NCBI RefSeq assembly: GCF_007004625.1
Contig: NZ_ML660049.1
Coordinates: forward strand, 40,017-104,016
Source: Planococcus salinarum
Lineage (GTDB): Bacteria; Bacillota; Bacilli; Bacillales_A; Planococcaceae
DNA length: 64,000 nt
Direction: 5' to 3'
This document shows positions 53,985 through 64,000 of the stretch, piece by piece (position 1 is the first letter of the stretch; every line of letters starts with the position of its first letter). The notes beneath the pieces were generated by a model, which was given only the letters and a program-made list of their open reading frames with translations, was not told the origin of the DNA and did no database searches. The position numbers and the translations under genes are program-made.

Positions 53985-55724
53985 ATGAAAAAGAACAAAT
54001 CATTATTTTGGCTGTTCGCACTGATTCTTGTCTTATCTGCATTTCTTGCAGCATGCGGTGGAGATGACAGCAGCACAGCCACAGAAGATCCAAAGGAAAA
54101 AGAAACAGAAGCCGATACAGAAGATGCAACAGAAGGCGAGCCTCAAACAGGCGGAACTTTGGTTTACGGCATCGATGCTCCACCTGAAGGATTATTCTCA
54201 TCTGCCTTCTACGGCATTGCCACTGATGCTGAAGTAATCGATCTTTTTGATGAGCCATTAATTAATTACAACGAAAACCTGGAACCTGTTCCAAACGTTG
54301 CTTCGTGGGAAACTGAAGACAATAAAGCCTTCACTTTTACATTTGAAGAAGGCGTTAAATGGCATAACGGCGAAGAACTTACAGTCAACGACTGGGTGTT
54401 CGCTTTAGAAACAATTGCTGACCCGGACTATGATGGTCCCCGTTACACGAATGTTCAAACAATCGAAGGCGCTGAAGCGTTCCGCGCTGGAGAAGCGGAT
54501 TCCATTTCCGGAATCGAAGTTGTAAGCGACTACGAAATCAAAATCACTTTTGACGAAGCTCGTGTAAACAACTTGACGAACCTGTGGGCATATCCTCTTC
54601 CGGAATCAGTTCTGGGCGATGTGCCAGTTGCTGAAATGGCTTCTTCTGAATGGGTCATCACAACTCCTATCGGTATCGGGCCTTTCAAAGTTGATAAAAT
54701 CGTCCAAGGTGAATCTGTTGAATTAACTAAATTCGACGAGTACTGGAACGGCGATGTGAATCTGGACAAAATCGTATTGCGTGTTATCGACAACTCTTCT
54801 GTAGTCGGCGCTTTGCAAAACGGCGATGTTGACATGATCTCTCTTCAACCGGTTTCAGGACCGGAAGTTGAGCCTTTGGAAAATGTTGAAGTAATCACTT
54901 ATCCTGGCCTTTCTTACTATTATGTAGGAATCAAGCTTGGTAAATTCGATAACGAATCACAAACAATTGTTGAAGAAAATCCTAAATACCAGGACAAACA
55001 GCTTCGCCAGGCGATGATGTACGCTCTTAACCGCCAGGAATGGGTTGATGCATTCTTCTTCGGTTACGCAAATGTTGTAAATGCTCCGGTACCAAGTTCC
55101 CACTGGAATGCAGCTGACAACAGCGAATTGAACACATACGAATACGATCCAGAAAAAGCAAAAACTTTACTTGATGAAGCAGGATATGTAGATCAGAATG
55201 ATGATGGTTTCCGTGAAGATCCAAACGGTGACGAATTCGTCGTGAAATTCTCACACTACGCAACCGGCAACCCGACTTTCGAGTCACGCGCGCAAGCGAT
55301 CACTCAATACTGGGAAGCAGTTGGCATCAAATCAGAATTGGAAATGGTAGAAGTTAACCTTTATTACGAAATGGTTGAAAAAGATGATCCATCAATCGAA
55401 ACATTCTTTGGCGGATGGGGAACTGGAGCAGATCCGGATCCTTCAGGCCTATGGAAAGCCGATCAGCTTTGGAACTACCCGCGTTACAATAACCCTGAAG
55501 CAGACCAATTGCTTGATGACGCTCTGGACATCGAAATCGTTGGAACTGACCAGGCTAAACGTGCTGAATTGTATGTTGAATGGCAAAAAATTGTAAACGA
55601 AGATGTTCCTATGCTTTACATTGCTGAACTGGAAGAGATTGTTGCTTTGAACAACCGTGTAGGCGGAGTTGAATATGACGTATCCGGTCAGAACAGCCCG
55701 GCAGAATGGTTTGTAACTGAATAA
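53985..55724 (+). CDS. appA: Oligopeptide-binding lipoprotein AppA
   Basis: A 579-residue solute-binding lipoprotein (SBP family 5). The signal peptide ends with lipobox LAAC (Cys24), then an acidic Thr/Glu-rich linker. Family 5 motifs are YNENLEPVPNVASWE, FEEGVKWHNGEELTVNDWVFALE and QLRQAMMYALNRQEWVDA. It captures peptides outside and delivers them to AppBC. The ATG at 53985 follows AGGGGG by 8-9 bp. Codon use is biased toward highly expressed genes. Confidence 0.94.
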   Translation: MKKNKSLFWLFALILVLSAFLAACGGDDSSTATEDPKEKETEADTEDATEGEPQTGGTLVYGIDAPPEGLFSSAFYGIATDAEVIDLFDEPLINYNENLEPVPNVASWETEDNKAFTFTFEEGVKWHNGEELTVNDWVFALETIADPDYDGPRYTNVQTIEGAEAFRAGEADSISGIEVVSDYEIKITFDEARVNNLTNLWAYPLPESVLGDVPVAEMASSEWVITTPIGIGPFKVDKIVQGESVELTKFDEYWNGDVNLDKIVLRVIDNSSVVGALQNGDVDMISLQPVSGPEVEPLENVEVITYPGLSYYYVGIKLGKFDNESQTIVEENPKYQDKQLRQAMMYALNRQEWVDAFFFGYANVVNAPVPSSHWNAADNSELNTYEYDPEKAKTLLDEAGYVDQNDDGFREDPNGDEFVVKFSHYATGNPTFESRAQAITQYWEAVGIKSELEMVEVNLYYEMVEKDDPSIETFFGGWGTGADPDPSGLWKADQLWNYPRYNNPEADQLLDDALDIEIVGTDQAKRAELYVEWQKIVNEDVPMLYIAELEEIVALNNRVGGVEYDVSGQNSPAEWFVTE

Positions 55725-55737
55725 GACTGGTAAAACC

Positions 55738-55770
55738 TTCAACGATGGGCTATTGCAGCCCATCGTTGAA
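55738..55770 (+). terminator. Intra-operon hairpin after appA
   Basis: TTCAACGATGGGCT and AGCCCATCGTTGAA form a 14-bp stem with a 5-base loop, followed by an AAATTATAT tract rather than pure T. It probably limits read-through or stabilises the abundant appA mRNA. Confidence 0.8.
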
Positions 55771-55783
55771 AAATTATATAGGG

Positions 55784-55838
55784 CTCTTATGCACGGTAAG
55801 GGACGTTTGGCACAAATAATTCTTACCGTGCCGAAGAG
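55784..55838 (+). promoter_or_regulatory. Second intra-operon stem-loop before appB
   Basis: GCACGGTAAG (55791-55800) pairs perfectly with CTTACCGTGC (55822-55831), extended by CTCTT/AAGAG outside. No U-run follows, so it is more likely an mRNA processing or stability element than a terminator. Confidence 0.6.
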
Positions 55839-55873
55839 TGCAGCAGAGAACTTTACAGACAAGGAGAGTATAA

Positions 55874-56839
55874 ATGCTTAAATATACTATTAGAAGATTG
55901 CTCGGAATGATACCTATGCTCATCCTGATTTCGATCGTCGTGTTTTCGCTGGCTAAGCTTATGCCCGGCGATTCATTGAGCGGTGAGATTGATCCGAATA
56001 ACACCGACCCGCAATACATTGCTGAAATGCGTGAAAAGTTGGGATACAATGAACCGCTGCCAGTACAATATTTCAATTGGATAACCGGGTTCGTACAAGG
56101 GGATTTCGGAAAGTCGACGAAATACAAACGACCGGCTTTCGATGTGATTATGGAAAAAGTTCCCAATACGCTTTTTTTGGGCGTCATGTCGCTGATCATA
56201 ACCTATATCCTGGCATTCATGATGGGCATGTATTCCGGCCGAAAACCTTATACTCTTGGAGATAACGCCATTGCCGGCATCAATTACATAATGCTTGCCA
56301 TACCATCATTTGTTGCTGCCGTATTTGCCATATACTTTTTTGCTTTCAATCTCAATTGGTTCCCATTTGGTGGATCGGTGGATATTTTAGTTGAAACCGG
56401 TTCTGCAGAATATTACCTCAGCCGGCTGCATCACGTGCTGCTTCCGGCACTTGTCCTGGGAGCTATGAGTACAGCTTCATACACCCAATTCCTGCGGAAC
56501 GATATCATAGAAAACTCACGTAAGGACTTTGTGCGTACGGCAAGAGCCAAAGGGACTCCCATGAAAAAAATATATAATATCCACATTTTACGAAACTCGA
56601 TCATTCCATTGGTGACTTTCCTTGGATTCGATTTTGCCGCATTGATCGGTGGAGCCATTATCACAGAAACGATCTTTACATACCCGGGCATCGGAATGCT
56701 GTTCCTGGATTCTGTTACGACCCGTGACTATCCGACGCTGATGGCTTTGACGATGTTATTGTCGTTCCTGACATTGGCAGGTAATTTAATCGCAGACTTA
56801 CTGTACGGAGTCGTGGATCCACGAATCCGTCTGGAATAG
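55874..56839 (+). CDS. appB: Oligopeptide ABC transporter permease AppB
   Basis: A 321-residue inner-membrane permease of the OppB class with about six spans. The N-terminal signature MLKYTIRRLLGMIPMLILISIVVFSLAKLMPGD is typical, and the EAA loop that docks the ATPases is visible (DFVRTARAKGTPMKKIYNIHILRNSIIP). AAGGAG lies 8-9 bp before the ATG. Confidence 0.94.
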   Translation: MLKYTIRRLLGMIPMLILISIVVFSLAKLMPGDSLSGEIDPNNTDPQYIAEMREKLGYNEPLPVQYFNWITGFVQGDFGKSTKYKRPAFDVIMEKVPNTLFLGVMSLIITYILAFMMGMYSGRKPYTLGDNAIAGINYIMLAIPSFVAAVFAIYFFAFNLNWFPFGGSVDILVETGSAEYYLSRLHHVLLPALVLGAMSTASYTQFLRNDIIENSRKDFVRTARAKGTPMKKIYNIHILRNSIIPLVTFLGFDFAALIGGAIITETIFTYPGIGMLFLDSVTTRDYPTLMALTMLLSFLTLAGNLIADLLYGVVDPRIRLE

Positions 56840-56852
56840 GGAGGAAGCAGAA

Positions 56853-57770
56853 TTGGCATCATCTAATACGTTAACCCAGCAACAGAAGCCGGAACGCAGT
56901 TTGTCACCATGGCAGATTGCGCGTAAAAAATTCCTTCATAATAAATTGGCAATGATCAGTACAGTTTTTATATTCATCGTAACAGCGTTATCTTTCGCAG
57001 CACCATTTCTCGCGCCTTTTTTATCACCGATCCCGGATGTATCCCGGGTAAATATCGGCTCCATGAACATCCCCCCAAATGGGGAACATATTCTTGGAAC
57101 CGATAAAAGTGGGCGCGATGTATTAACCCGTCTGTTCTACGGCGGGCGAATCTCATTGCTTGTCGGATTCAGTGCAACTTTGATGGTCATCACTCTCGGT
57201 ACCCTGGTAGGATCAATTGCAGGATTCTTCGGTGGACTTGTAGACAATATCCTGATGCGGTTTACAGATTTTGTCCTCAACTTTCCTTTTCTTGTTTTTG
57301 TAATCGTGTTGAATACAATTCTGCGTGACACGATTGACGGGGTTTCAGTACTGATTCTTGTAATTGGCGTTCTGAGCTGGGGCGGAGTTGCACGACTCGT
57401 GCGAAGCAAAGTGCTGGCTGAAAAAGAGAACGAATATGTTCTTGCCGCCTTATCAATCGGTTGCTCACCTTTTAAAGTTATTCGCAAGCATCTGCTTCCG
57501 AACGTCATGTCGACTATCATCGTTCAGGCAACATTGATCTTTGCCAGTATGATTGTGGTGGAATCCGCGCTCAGCTATTTGGGCTTTGGAGTTCCCCAGT
57601 CGGTACCAAGCTGGGGGAATATGCTGTCTTCGGCCAATGAACCGGATGTGCTGCAGGGCAAACCATGGATATGGATGCCGCCGGCACTCATTCTGACATT
57701 AACTATCCTGTCCATAAACTTTATCGGGGAAGGTTTGAAAGACGCATTGAACCCTAAATCGCTTAGATAG
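56853..57770 (+). CDS. appC: Oligopeptide ABC transporter permease AppC
   Basis: A 305-residue OppC-class permease. It has an N-terminal cytoplasmic tail, one span (IFIVTALSFAAPFLAPF), then the HILGTDKSGRDVLTRLFYGGRISL motif and an EAA loop (EYVLAALSIGCSPFKVIRKHLLPNVMS). The TTG start follows GGGAGG by 8 bp, 13 bp after appB. It completes the five-gene app operon. Confidence 0.93.
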   Translation: MASSNTLTQQQKPERSLSPWQIARKKFLHNKLAMISTVFIFIVTALSFAAPFLAPFLSPIPDVSRVNIGSMNIPPNGEHILGTDKSGRDVLTRLFYGGRISLLVGFSATLMVITLGTLVGSIAGFFGGLVDNILMRFTDFVLNFPFLVFVIVLNTILRDTIDGVSVLILVIGVLSWGGVARLVRSKVLAEKENEYVLAALSIGCSPFKVIRKHLLPNVMSTIIVQATLIFASMIVVESALSYLGFGVPQSVPSWGNMLSSANEPDVLQGKPWIWMPPALILTLTILSINFIGEGLKDALNPKSLR

Positions 57771-57807
57771 AAAAAAGTTCCGCACAAATTTTGTGCGGAA
57801 CTTTTTT
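57771..57807. terminator. Terminator of the app operon
   Basis: AAAAAAGTTCCGCACAAA and TTTGTGCGGAACTTTTTT form a long perfect palindrome, usable in both directions. Confidence 0.93.
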
Positions 57808-57837
57808 ATGTTTGCTGAGAAAGAAACATGTAAAACG

Positions 57838-59106
<1,269 letters not shown>

Positions 59107-59124
59107 CTAACTTTAGCTTTCCTT

Positions 59125-59380
59125 TTCGTTCAATTAAAAAAAACACAGCAAGCATCCCTGCAAAGGGACGAAGCTGTGTTTCCGTGGTACCACCCTAGTT
59201 GCCGTTTCCGGCCACTCTTCTTCATAACGTGAAGATCACGGAGCGGCCTACTGTTGAAGTTCACCCGCTCAGCTCGAAAGTCCATTCAATGCATGCCTCC
59301 ATCTGTTCTCACCGGCCACAGACTCTCTATTATAGAAGGAAATGCATTTACTCCTCTTTCTCGACGCCATATATATTGTT
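59125..59380 (-). promoter_or_regulatory. T-box riboswitch leader of trpS
   Basis: On the minus strand the T-box core AGGGTGGTACCACGG lies at about 59198-59184. It is followed by the terminator AACACAGC..(AGGGA loop arm)..GCTGTGTTTTTTTT (59181-59137). Upstream is a stem I region containing AGAGAG and a TGG triplet (59284-59282) in a specifier-like loop, consistent with uncharged tRNA-Trp sensing. Low Trp-tRNA charging would favour read-through into trpS. Confidence 0.93.
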
Positions 59381-59383
59381 TTT

Positions 59384-59413
59384 ATTATAGTACAACAAAG
59401 AAAGACTTTGCAA
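59384..59413 (-). promoter_or_regulatory. SigA promoter of the trpS leader
   Basis: Minus strand TTGCAA (59413-59408), an 18-bp spacer and TATAAT (59389-59384), directly before the T-box and just after the upstream gene. Confidence 0.8.
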
Positions 59414-59415
59414 TA

Positions 59416-59757
59416 TTATAATTCGTATATCAGCAAGGAAATGACCATTAAAAGAATGGTTATTATGCCAATGATCAGCAGGGGAGCACCAGAAAATGGA
59501 ATGACCTCGGATGGCAACCGCATCTCGTCATCTTCCAACGTGCTTTTCCGGCGATAAAATTTCCGCATGCTCATCGAAAATATATCGAAAGCGCCGGTCT
59601 GAACTACAAAGATCCAGGCGCCGAAGAAAACAAGAATGCCTCCGTAAACAAATGATGTATCAATGTAGGCCAAAAGTGATAAGTCTTCTGGACGAATAAA
59701 GATGGTCAGAAAAATAAGGACCTGAACGAGTAAAATCCACACGATTATTTTTTTCAA
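59416..59757 (-). CDS. DUF3899-like membrane protein
   Basis: A 113-residue protein with three membrane spans (IIVWILLVQVLIFLTIFI, FVYGGILVFFGAWIFVVQTG, LLIIGIITILLMVISLLIY) and a conserved cytoplasmic RKFYRRKSTLEDDE segment. It looks like the DUF3899 family; function unknown. The TTG start follows GAGGAG by 9 bp. A cre site lies about 90 bp upstream. Small genes are also found between trpS and opp in related genomes. Confidence 0.75.
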   Translation of the reverse strand: MKKIIVWILLVQVLIFLTIFIRPEDLSLLAYIDTSFVYGGILVFFGAWIFVVQTGAFDIFSMSMRKFYRRKSTLEDDEMRLPSEVIPFSGAPLLIIGIITILLMVISLLIYEL

Positions 59758-59842
59758 TATTGCACGCTCCTCTAGATGATTGTAAAAGGAAACGGGAAAA
59801 AAATCAAAAAAAAATAAAAATATTATCTTGAAATTACTCTAT

Positions 59843-59856
59843 TGAAAACGCTTACA
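59843..59856. promoter_or_regulatory. CcpA catabolite-response element (cre)
   Basis: TGAAAACGCTTACA matches the cre consensus TGWAAACGNTWNCA at every position. It lies in the divergent region between the DUF3899 gene and oppA, and could serve either one. Confidence 0.8.
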
Positions 59857-60007
59857 AATCCCACAATCGCGCGATATATCCTGTAATAATTGTCACACTG
59901 TTATTATAATCCACTTTAAAATATGAAAAAAACTCTGTACAAGGTAAAAAGAATATGTATAATTAACATTGTACCAATTTTTCAGAAAATTTAAGGGGGT
60001 CACCTAA

Positions 60008-61741
60008 GTGAAGAACAGCAAGCTATTTTGGCTACTTGGCCTAGTTCTTGTTCTTAGCATCTTCCTAGCTGCATGTGGCGGCGGAGACGATACTACGGAC
60101 GGAACTGAAGAAGAAACACCAGAAGAAACACCAGAAGAAACTCCTGAAGACGGAGAATCTGAAGAAGCTGCATCAGGCGAGCCTGACGCAGACCAAGTTT
60201 TAAACCTAGTTGAAGGTGCAGAGATTCCAGGAATGGATTCAGCTACTGCTGAAGATGCTGTCGCATTCAATCTTTTGAATAACGTTAATGAAGGTTTATT
60301 CCGTTTAAACCAGGACAACGTTGCTGAACCTGCACTAGCTGAAAGCGAGCCTGAAGTTTCTGAAGACGGCTTGACTTATACATTCACGTTACGTGATGCT
60401 AACTGGTCGGATGGTACACCGATTACAGCACAGGATTTCGAATTTGCATGGAAACGCGCGCTGGACCCTGAAGTAGGATCTCCTTATGGTCCATACATGA
60501 TGGCTGGCACGATCAAAGGCGCTACTGAAGTATCAGAAGGCGCTGACCCATCAGAACTTGGTGTTGTTGCAGAAGACGACAAAACTCTAGTGGTTACACT
60601 TGAGCGTCCAACTCCTTACTTCATGTCTTTGATGGCTTTCGGAACTTTCTATCCACAGAACGAAGAATTCGTTACTGAAGCTGGCGGCGATTACGCTTCC
60701 AACTCTGATAACTTGCTTTACAACGGTCCATTCATGCTTACAAACTGGGATGGCACTGGCTTGACTTGGACAATGGAGAAAAACCCTGAGTACTGGGATG
60801 CTGACACAGTTCAACTTGATACTATCAACGTTGACGTTGTTAAAGAAACATCTACAGCTCTAAACCTTTACCAATCTGGCGAGAAAGACCGCGCTGGACT
60901 TTCTGGTGAGTTCGCAATGCAATATGCTGACGATCCTGAAGTTGTAAGAGAACTTGAACCAGTATTGTTCTACTTGAAATTCAACCAAGAACGCAACGGT
61001 GAAGAAACACCACTTGCAAACGAAAACATCCGTAAAGCGATTTCTATGGCTTTCAACAAACAAGACCTTGTTGAAGTAGTATTGGCTAACGGTTCACTAC
61101 CTGCAAACTACCTTGTACCAACTGAGTTCACTTTCAATGAAGACACAGAAGATTTCCGTGATATCAACGGCGACTTGACTGGCTTCGATGCTGAACAAGC
61201 ACAAGAATTCTGGGCTACTGGTCTGGAAGAAATTGGCGAAACTGAAGTAACACTTGAACTACTTGGCGGCGACAGCGAATTGGCTGGTAAAATGGACGCT
61301 TACTTGAAAGAGCAAATGGAAACTAACCTTGAAGGTTTGACTGTAAACCTGAAAGCTGTACCATTTGGTGTTCGTCTTGAACTTGACGAAGCACAGGACT
61401 ATGACATGCAAAACTCTGGTTGGGGCCCTGATTACCAGGATCCAATGACTTTCATTGATTTGTTCGTAACAGGAGCTTCACACAACTTGATGTCTTATTC
61501 TAACGAAGAATTCGACAGCTTGGTTGAACAGGCTAAAGGCGAATTGGCTCAAGATCCTGCAGCTCGCTGGGAAGCTATGGCTGAAGCTGAAAGAATCCTG
61601 ATTGAAGACGATGCAGCTATCGCACCGATTTATCAGCGTGCTACAATGACTCTTCAAAAACCATATGTATATGATATTGTCGCTCACCCATTCGGTGGAG
61701 ATTTCAGTTACAAATGGGCTTACATTTCAGGCAAAGAATAA
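60008..61741 (+). CDS. oppA: Oligopeptide-binding lipoprotein OppA
   Basis: A 577-residue SBP family 5 lipoprotein. The lipobox LAAC has Cys23, followed by an unusual TPEETPEETPED tandem linker. Binding-domain motifs are TLRDANWSDGTPITAQDFEFAWKRALDP, NGPFMLTNWDGT, NIRKAISMAFNKQDLVEVVL and SGWGPDYQDPMTFIDLF, the last typical of OppA proper. The GTG start follows AGGGGG by about 10 bp. It strongly favours optimal codons, implying abundant expression. Confidence 0.95.
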   Translation: MKNSKLFWLLGLVLVLSIFLAACGGGDDTTDGTEEETPEETPEETPEDGESEEAASGEPDADQVLNLVEGAEIPGMDSATAEDAVAFNLLNNVNEGLFRLNQDNVAEPALAESEPEVSEDGLTYTFTLRDANWSDGTPITAQDFEFAWKRALDPEVGSPYGPYMMAGTIKGATEVSEGADPSELGVVAEDDKTLVVTLERPTPYFMSLMAFGTFYPQNEEFVTEAGGDYASNSDNLLYNGPFMLTNWDGTGLTWTMEKNPEYWDADTVQLDTINVDVVKETSTALNLYQSGEKDRAGLSGEFAMQYADDPEVVRELEPVLFYLKFNQERNGEETPLANENIRKAISMAFNKQDLVEVVLANGSLPANYLVPTEFTFNEDTEDFRDINGDLTGFDAEQAQEFWATGLEEIGETEVTLELLGGDSELAGKMDAYLKEQMETNLEGLTVNLKAVPFGVRLELDEAQDYDMQNSGWGPDYQDPMTFIDLFVTGASHNLMSYSNEEFDSLVEQAKGELAQDPAARWEAMAEAERILIEDDAAIAPIYQRATMTLQKPYVYDIVAHPFGGDFSYKWAYISGKE

Positions 61742-61778
61742 TTTAATCTGAAGCCACGGTTTTAAAACCAAATAGATG

Positions 61779-61818
61779 GAGAGTATATCGCTACTTTAGC
61801 TTGATATACTCTCTTTTC
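61779..61818 (+). terminator. Intra-operon attenuating terminator after oppA
   Basis: GAGAGTATATC and GATATACTCTC form an 11-bp perfect stem, followed by TTTTCT. It lies between oppA and oppB and would give more binding protein than permease. Confidence 0.85.
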
Positions 61819-61938
61819 TAATGTAGGAAAGTTCACCGAAAATTAACTCTTTTCTGCTAAAATTGAAAAAAATAAGTTTTTGTTTTCATAATGAAACGGA
61901 ACTTATATAATAGAGGTATTCTATTTTGGAGGTGCAAC

Positions 61939-62874
61939 ATGGCAAGATATATTGGCAAACGTATAATTTACATGGTGATTACATTGGCGTTGATTGCCAC
62001 ATTCACTTTTTTCTTGATGAAGATACTACCAGGTTCCCCTATCGCTTCCGCAGATAAATTATCTCCAGAACAAAGGGCAGTCGTAGAAGCAAGGTACGGT
62101 CTGGACCGTCCCCTTCCAGTTCAATATTTCGAATATATGTTCGGCCTAGTACAAGGTGACCTAGGAATTTCGATTAACCAGTTTAAAGGTGCGGAAGTGA
62201 CAGATGTTATCCTTAGCCGGATGGGTCCGTCAGCACAAATCGGTTTCCAGGGCATGCTTTTAGGTACTGCAATAGGTATTCTGCTGGGAATGATTGCGGC
62301 TTTAAGGCAAAACACATGGGTTGATTATTCCAGCACAATTGTTGCGATTATCGGGATTTCAATACCGTCCTTCGTATTTGCATCCATGCTCCAATATTCA
62401 CTCGGGTTGAAACTTGGGTGGTTCCCGGTTGCACTGTGGAAAGACGGCTTCATGTCCAGTGTCCTTCCCTCCATCGCATTGGCAATGTTCCCGTTGGCTA
62501 CTGCAGCCCGCTTTATCAGAACAGAAATGATCGAAGTTTTAGGCTCCGATTATATTACACTTGCCAAAGCAAAAGGTGCGAGCGGCTCTGAAATCGCTTT
62601 CAAACACGCTTTCAGAAATGCATTGATTCCATTGATCACGGTTCTTGGGCCAATGGCTGTCGCAATTTTGACTGGATCATTGGTGGTTGAGCAAATTTTC
62701 GCGATTCCAGGAATTGGTGAACAATTTGTTAAGTCGATCATGGTAAGTGATTTCTCTATTATCATGGGTACTACAATCTTCTTCTCAGTATTTTTGATCC
62801 TAGTAATTCTAATTGTGGATATAATGTACGGGATAATTGATCCTCGTATCCGTCTTTCAGGAGGTAAGAGTTAA
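61939..62874 (+). CDS. oppB: Oligopeptide ABC transporter permease OppB
   Basis: A 311-residue permease with six spans, starting MARYIGKRIIYMVITLALIATFTFFLMKILPG. The EAA loop is DYITLAKAKGASGSEIAFKHAFRNALIP. The ATG at 61939 has GGAGGTG 6 bp upstream and is preferred over the open frame from 61891. Its stop overlaps the oppC start (TAATG). Confidence 0.95.
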   Translation: MARYIGKRIIYMVITLALIATFTFFLMKILPGSPIASADKLSPEQRAVVEARYGLDRPLPVQYFEYMFGLVQGDLGISINQFKGAEVTDVILSRMGPSAQIGFQGMLLGTAIGILLGMIAALRQNTWVDYSSTIVAIIGISIPSFVFASMLQYSLGLKLGWFPVALWKDGFMSSVLPSIALAMFPLATAARFIRTEMIEVLGSDYITLAKAKGASGSEIAFKHAFRNALIPLITVLGPMAVAILTGSLVVEQIFAIPGIGEQFVKSIMVSDFSIIMGTTIFFSVFLILVILIVDIMYGIIDPRIRLSGGKS

Positions 62875-63893
62875 TGACTCAAAACTATGAAAATCTGCCT
62901 CAAGGATCTTTTGACAGAATACCAAGAGATACCGAACAGGCAGAACGTATTTCAAAGCCGAGTGTCAGCTTTTGGCAGGACGCTTGGCGCAGACTCAAAA
63001 AGAACAAAGGCGCAATTTTCAGTCTGATCCTTTTCGGACTGATTGTTATTATGGCATTGCTCGGACCGGTTATCAGCCCGTATGAACCCAACGACCAGAC
63101 GATTACACACGCCAATCTTCCACCGAAAATCCCTGTAATTGAGAACTTGGGAATTTTCAACGGAGTTGGTACATTGGGTGGTAAAGAGATCGATTTGTAT
63201 GAAATGAAAAATGTCGAACAAAATTACTGGTTCGGCACCGACGGCCTGGGCCGCGATATGTTCTCGCGTGTCTGGAAAGGTACACAAGTATCACTGTTCA
63301 TCGCTTTTGCAGCAGCTGCAATTGATATGCTGATCGGTGTAATCTACGGAGGTATTTCAGGATACTTCGGCGGACGCGTTGATGATGTCATGCAGCGTAT
63401 TGTGGAAATTTTGACAGGTATACCAAACCTGGTAGTTGTTATTCTTTTCATCATGATCATGGATCCGGGGATTCTGGCCATAATCATCGCACTGACCATA
63501 ACCGGTTGGACCGGTATGTCACGGGTTGTCCGTGGACAGGTACTTAAATATAAATCTCAGGAATTCGTTTTGGCTGCCCGTACACTTGGAGCATCCGACG
63601 GCCGAATCATCTGGAAGCATTTAATGCCAAACGTATTGGGTGTAATCATCATCAATACGATGTTCACTATTCCCGGTGCTATATTCTTTGAAGCTTTCCT
63701 AAGCTTTATCGGACTGGGGCTGCAGGCACCAGATGCTTCTCTTGGTACACTCATTAATGATGGTTATAAATTGATTCAGTATCAGCCGCATATCTTGGCG
63801 ATTCCGGCATTTGTATTGAGTTTGATCATGATTGCGTTCAACTTGATCGGTGATGGACTGCGCGATGCCCTCGATCCTAAGATGAAAGATTAA
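62874..63893 (+). CDS. oppC: Oligopeptide ABC transporter permease OppC
   Basis: A 339-residue permease with an N-terminal cytoplasmic tail, one span (GAIFSLILFGLIVIMALLGPVIS), an extracytoplasmic insertion, the motif WFGTDGLGRDMFSRVWKGTQVSL, and an EAA loop (EFVLAARTLGASDGRIIWKHLMPN). GGAGG precedes the ATG; it is coupled to oppB by a one-base overlap. Confidence 0.95.
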   Translation: MTQNYENLPQGSFDRIPRDTEQAERISKPSVSFWQDAWRRLKKNKGAIFSLILFGLIVIMALLGPVISPYEPNDQTITHANLPPKIPVIENLGIFNGVGTLGGKEIDLYEMKNVEQNYWFGTDGLGRDMFSRVWKGTQVSLFIAFAAAAIDMLIGVIYGGISGYFGGRVDDVMQRIVEILTGIPNLVVVILFIMIMDPGILAIIIALTITGWTGMSRVVRGQVLKYKSQEFVLAARTLGASDGRIIWKHLMPNVLGVIIINTMFTIPGAIFFEAFLSFIGLGLQAPDASLGTLINDGYKLIQYQPHILAIPAFVLSLIMIAFNLIGDGLRDALDPKMKD

Positions 63894-63908
63894 GGAGGAA
63901 AGCCGAAG

Positions 63909-64000
63909 ATGGAGAAAATTCTACAAGTAAAAGACCTCGAACTTTCCTTTAATACTTTTGGCGGGGAAGTAAAAGCTATACGAGGTGTCAATTTTGATTT
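63909..64000 (+). CDS. oppD: Oligopeptide ABC transporter ATP-binding protein OppD (5' fragment)
   Basis: Thirty codons are visible before the window ends (MEKILQVKDLELSFNTFGGE..), the typical start of an OppD ATPase before its Walker A motif. AAGGAGGAAA lies upstream, 15 bp after oppC. oppF would be expected next. Confidence 0.9.
   Translation, partial: MEKILQVKDLELSFNTFGGEVKAIRGVNFD

Overview
The window reads as chromosomal DNA of a low-to-moderate GC Gram-positive rod of the Bacillales, most likely Planococcaceae (Planococcus-like). This is inferred from gene order closely matching the Bacillus subtilis blocks tagO-tagV-yvyE-degSU-degV-comF, hpf-secA-prfB-yvjA-cccB-ftsEX-minJ-csbA, addBA, yisKL, yitVW and yjzD-fabHF-app-trpS-opp. 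Differences from B. subtilis point to a relative: no comFB, an M23 hydrolase behind ftsEX, and a CtsR-controlled clpB. Most genes have strong Shine-Dalgarno sites and sit on the plus strand.

Layout. 1-1765: an AT-rich cell-cell signalling module on the minus strand. It holds an HTH-TPR receptor of the RNPP type and, overlapping its stop codon, a Sec-type pro-peptide gene with at least five exact tandem 14-residue units that run off the window edge. 1921-4520: a general-stress cluster (two YflT-domain proteins, CsbD) behind SigB-like promoters, then a small HEAT-like protein. 4606-5002: a probable decayed gene. 5247-15124: wall teichoic acid genes (tagO, tagV), yvyE, degSU, a lipoprotein, degV, comFA/comFC and an SDR dehydrogenase. 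15255-28602: hpf, secA, frameshifted prfB, yvjA, cccB, ftsEX plus an EnvC-like M23 hydrolase, a thioredoxin-like protein, a Cys/Met enzyme, minJ and csbA. 28617-38964: azlCD, a TVP38 protein, addBA and a DUF418 protein. 39008-49269: yisKL, a membrane-anchored amylase homologue that appears catalytically dead, CoA-disulfide reductase, a second DegV, a HAD phosphatase, yitVW, an N-domain-less clpB and yjzD. 49381-64000: fabHF under a FapR-like operator, the appDFABC oligopeptide permease, trpS with a T-box leader, a DUF3899 protein, and the oppABCD permease (oppD cut by the window end).

Several dispersed palindromic repeats fill the intergenic gaps. Family R1 (14073, 19845, 40400, 48961, 57838) usually abuts a stop codon and appears to supply the last codons of trpS. 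Family R2 (20288, 29812) has perfect terminal inverted repeats. A third GC-rich element lies at 20095.

The likely previously undescribed system is the left-edge receptor/multi-copy pro-peptide pair. A single precursor would release many identical signals, as the yeast alpha-factor precursor does. Both nucleotide differences between units are silent in the minus-strand reading frame, which supports selection on the peptide. Two oligopeptide permeases elsewhere in the window could import such a peptide, but no direct link is shown.
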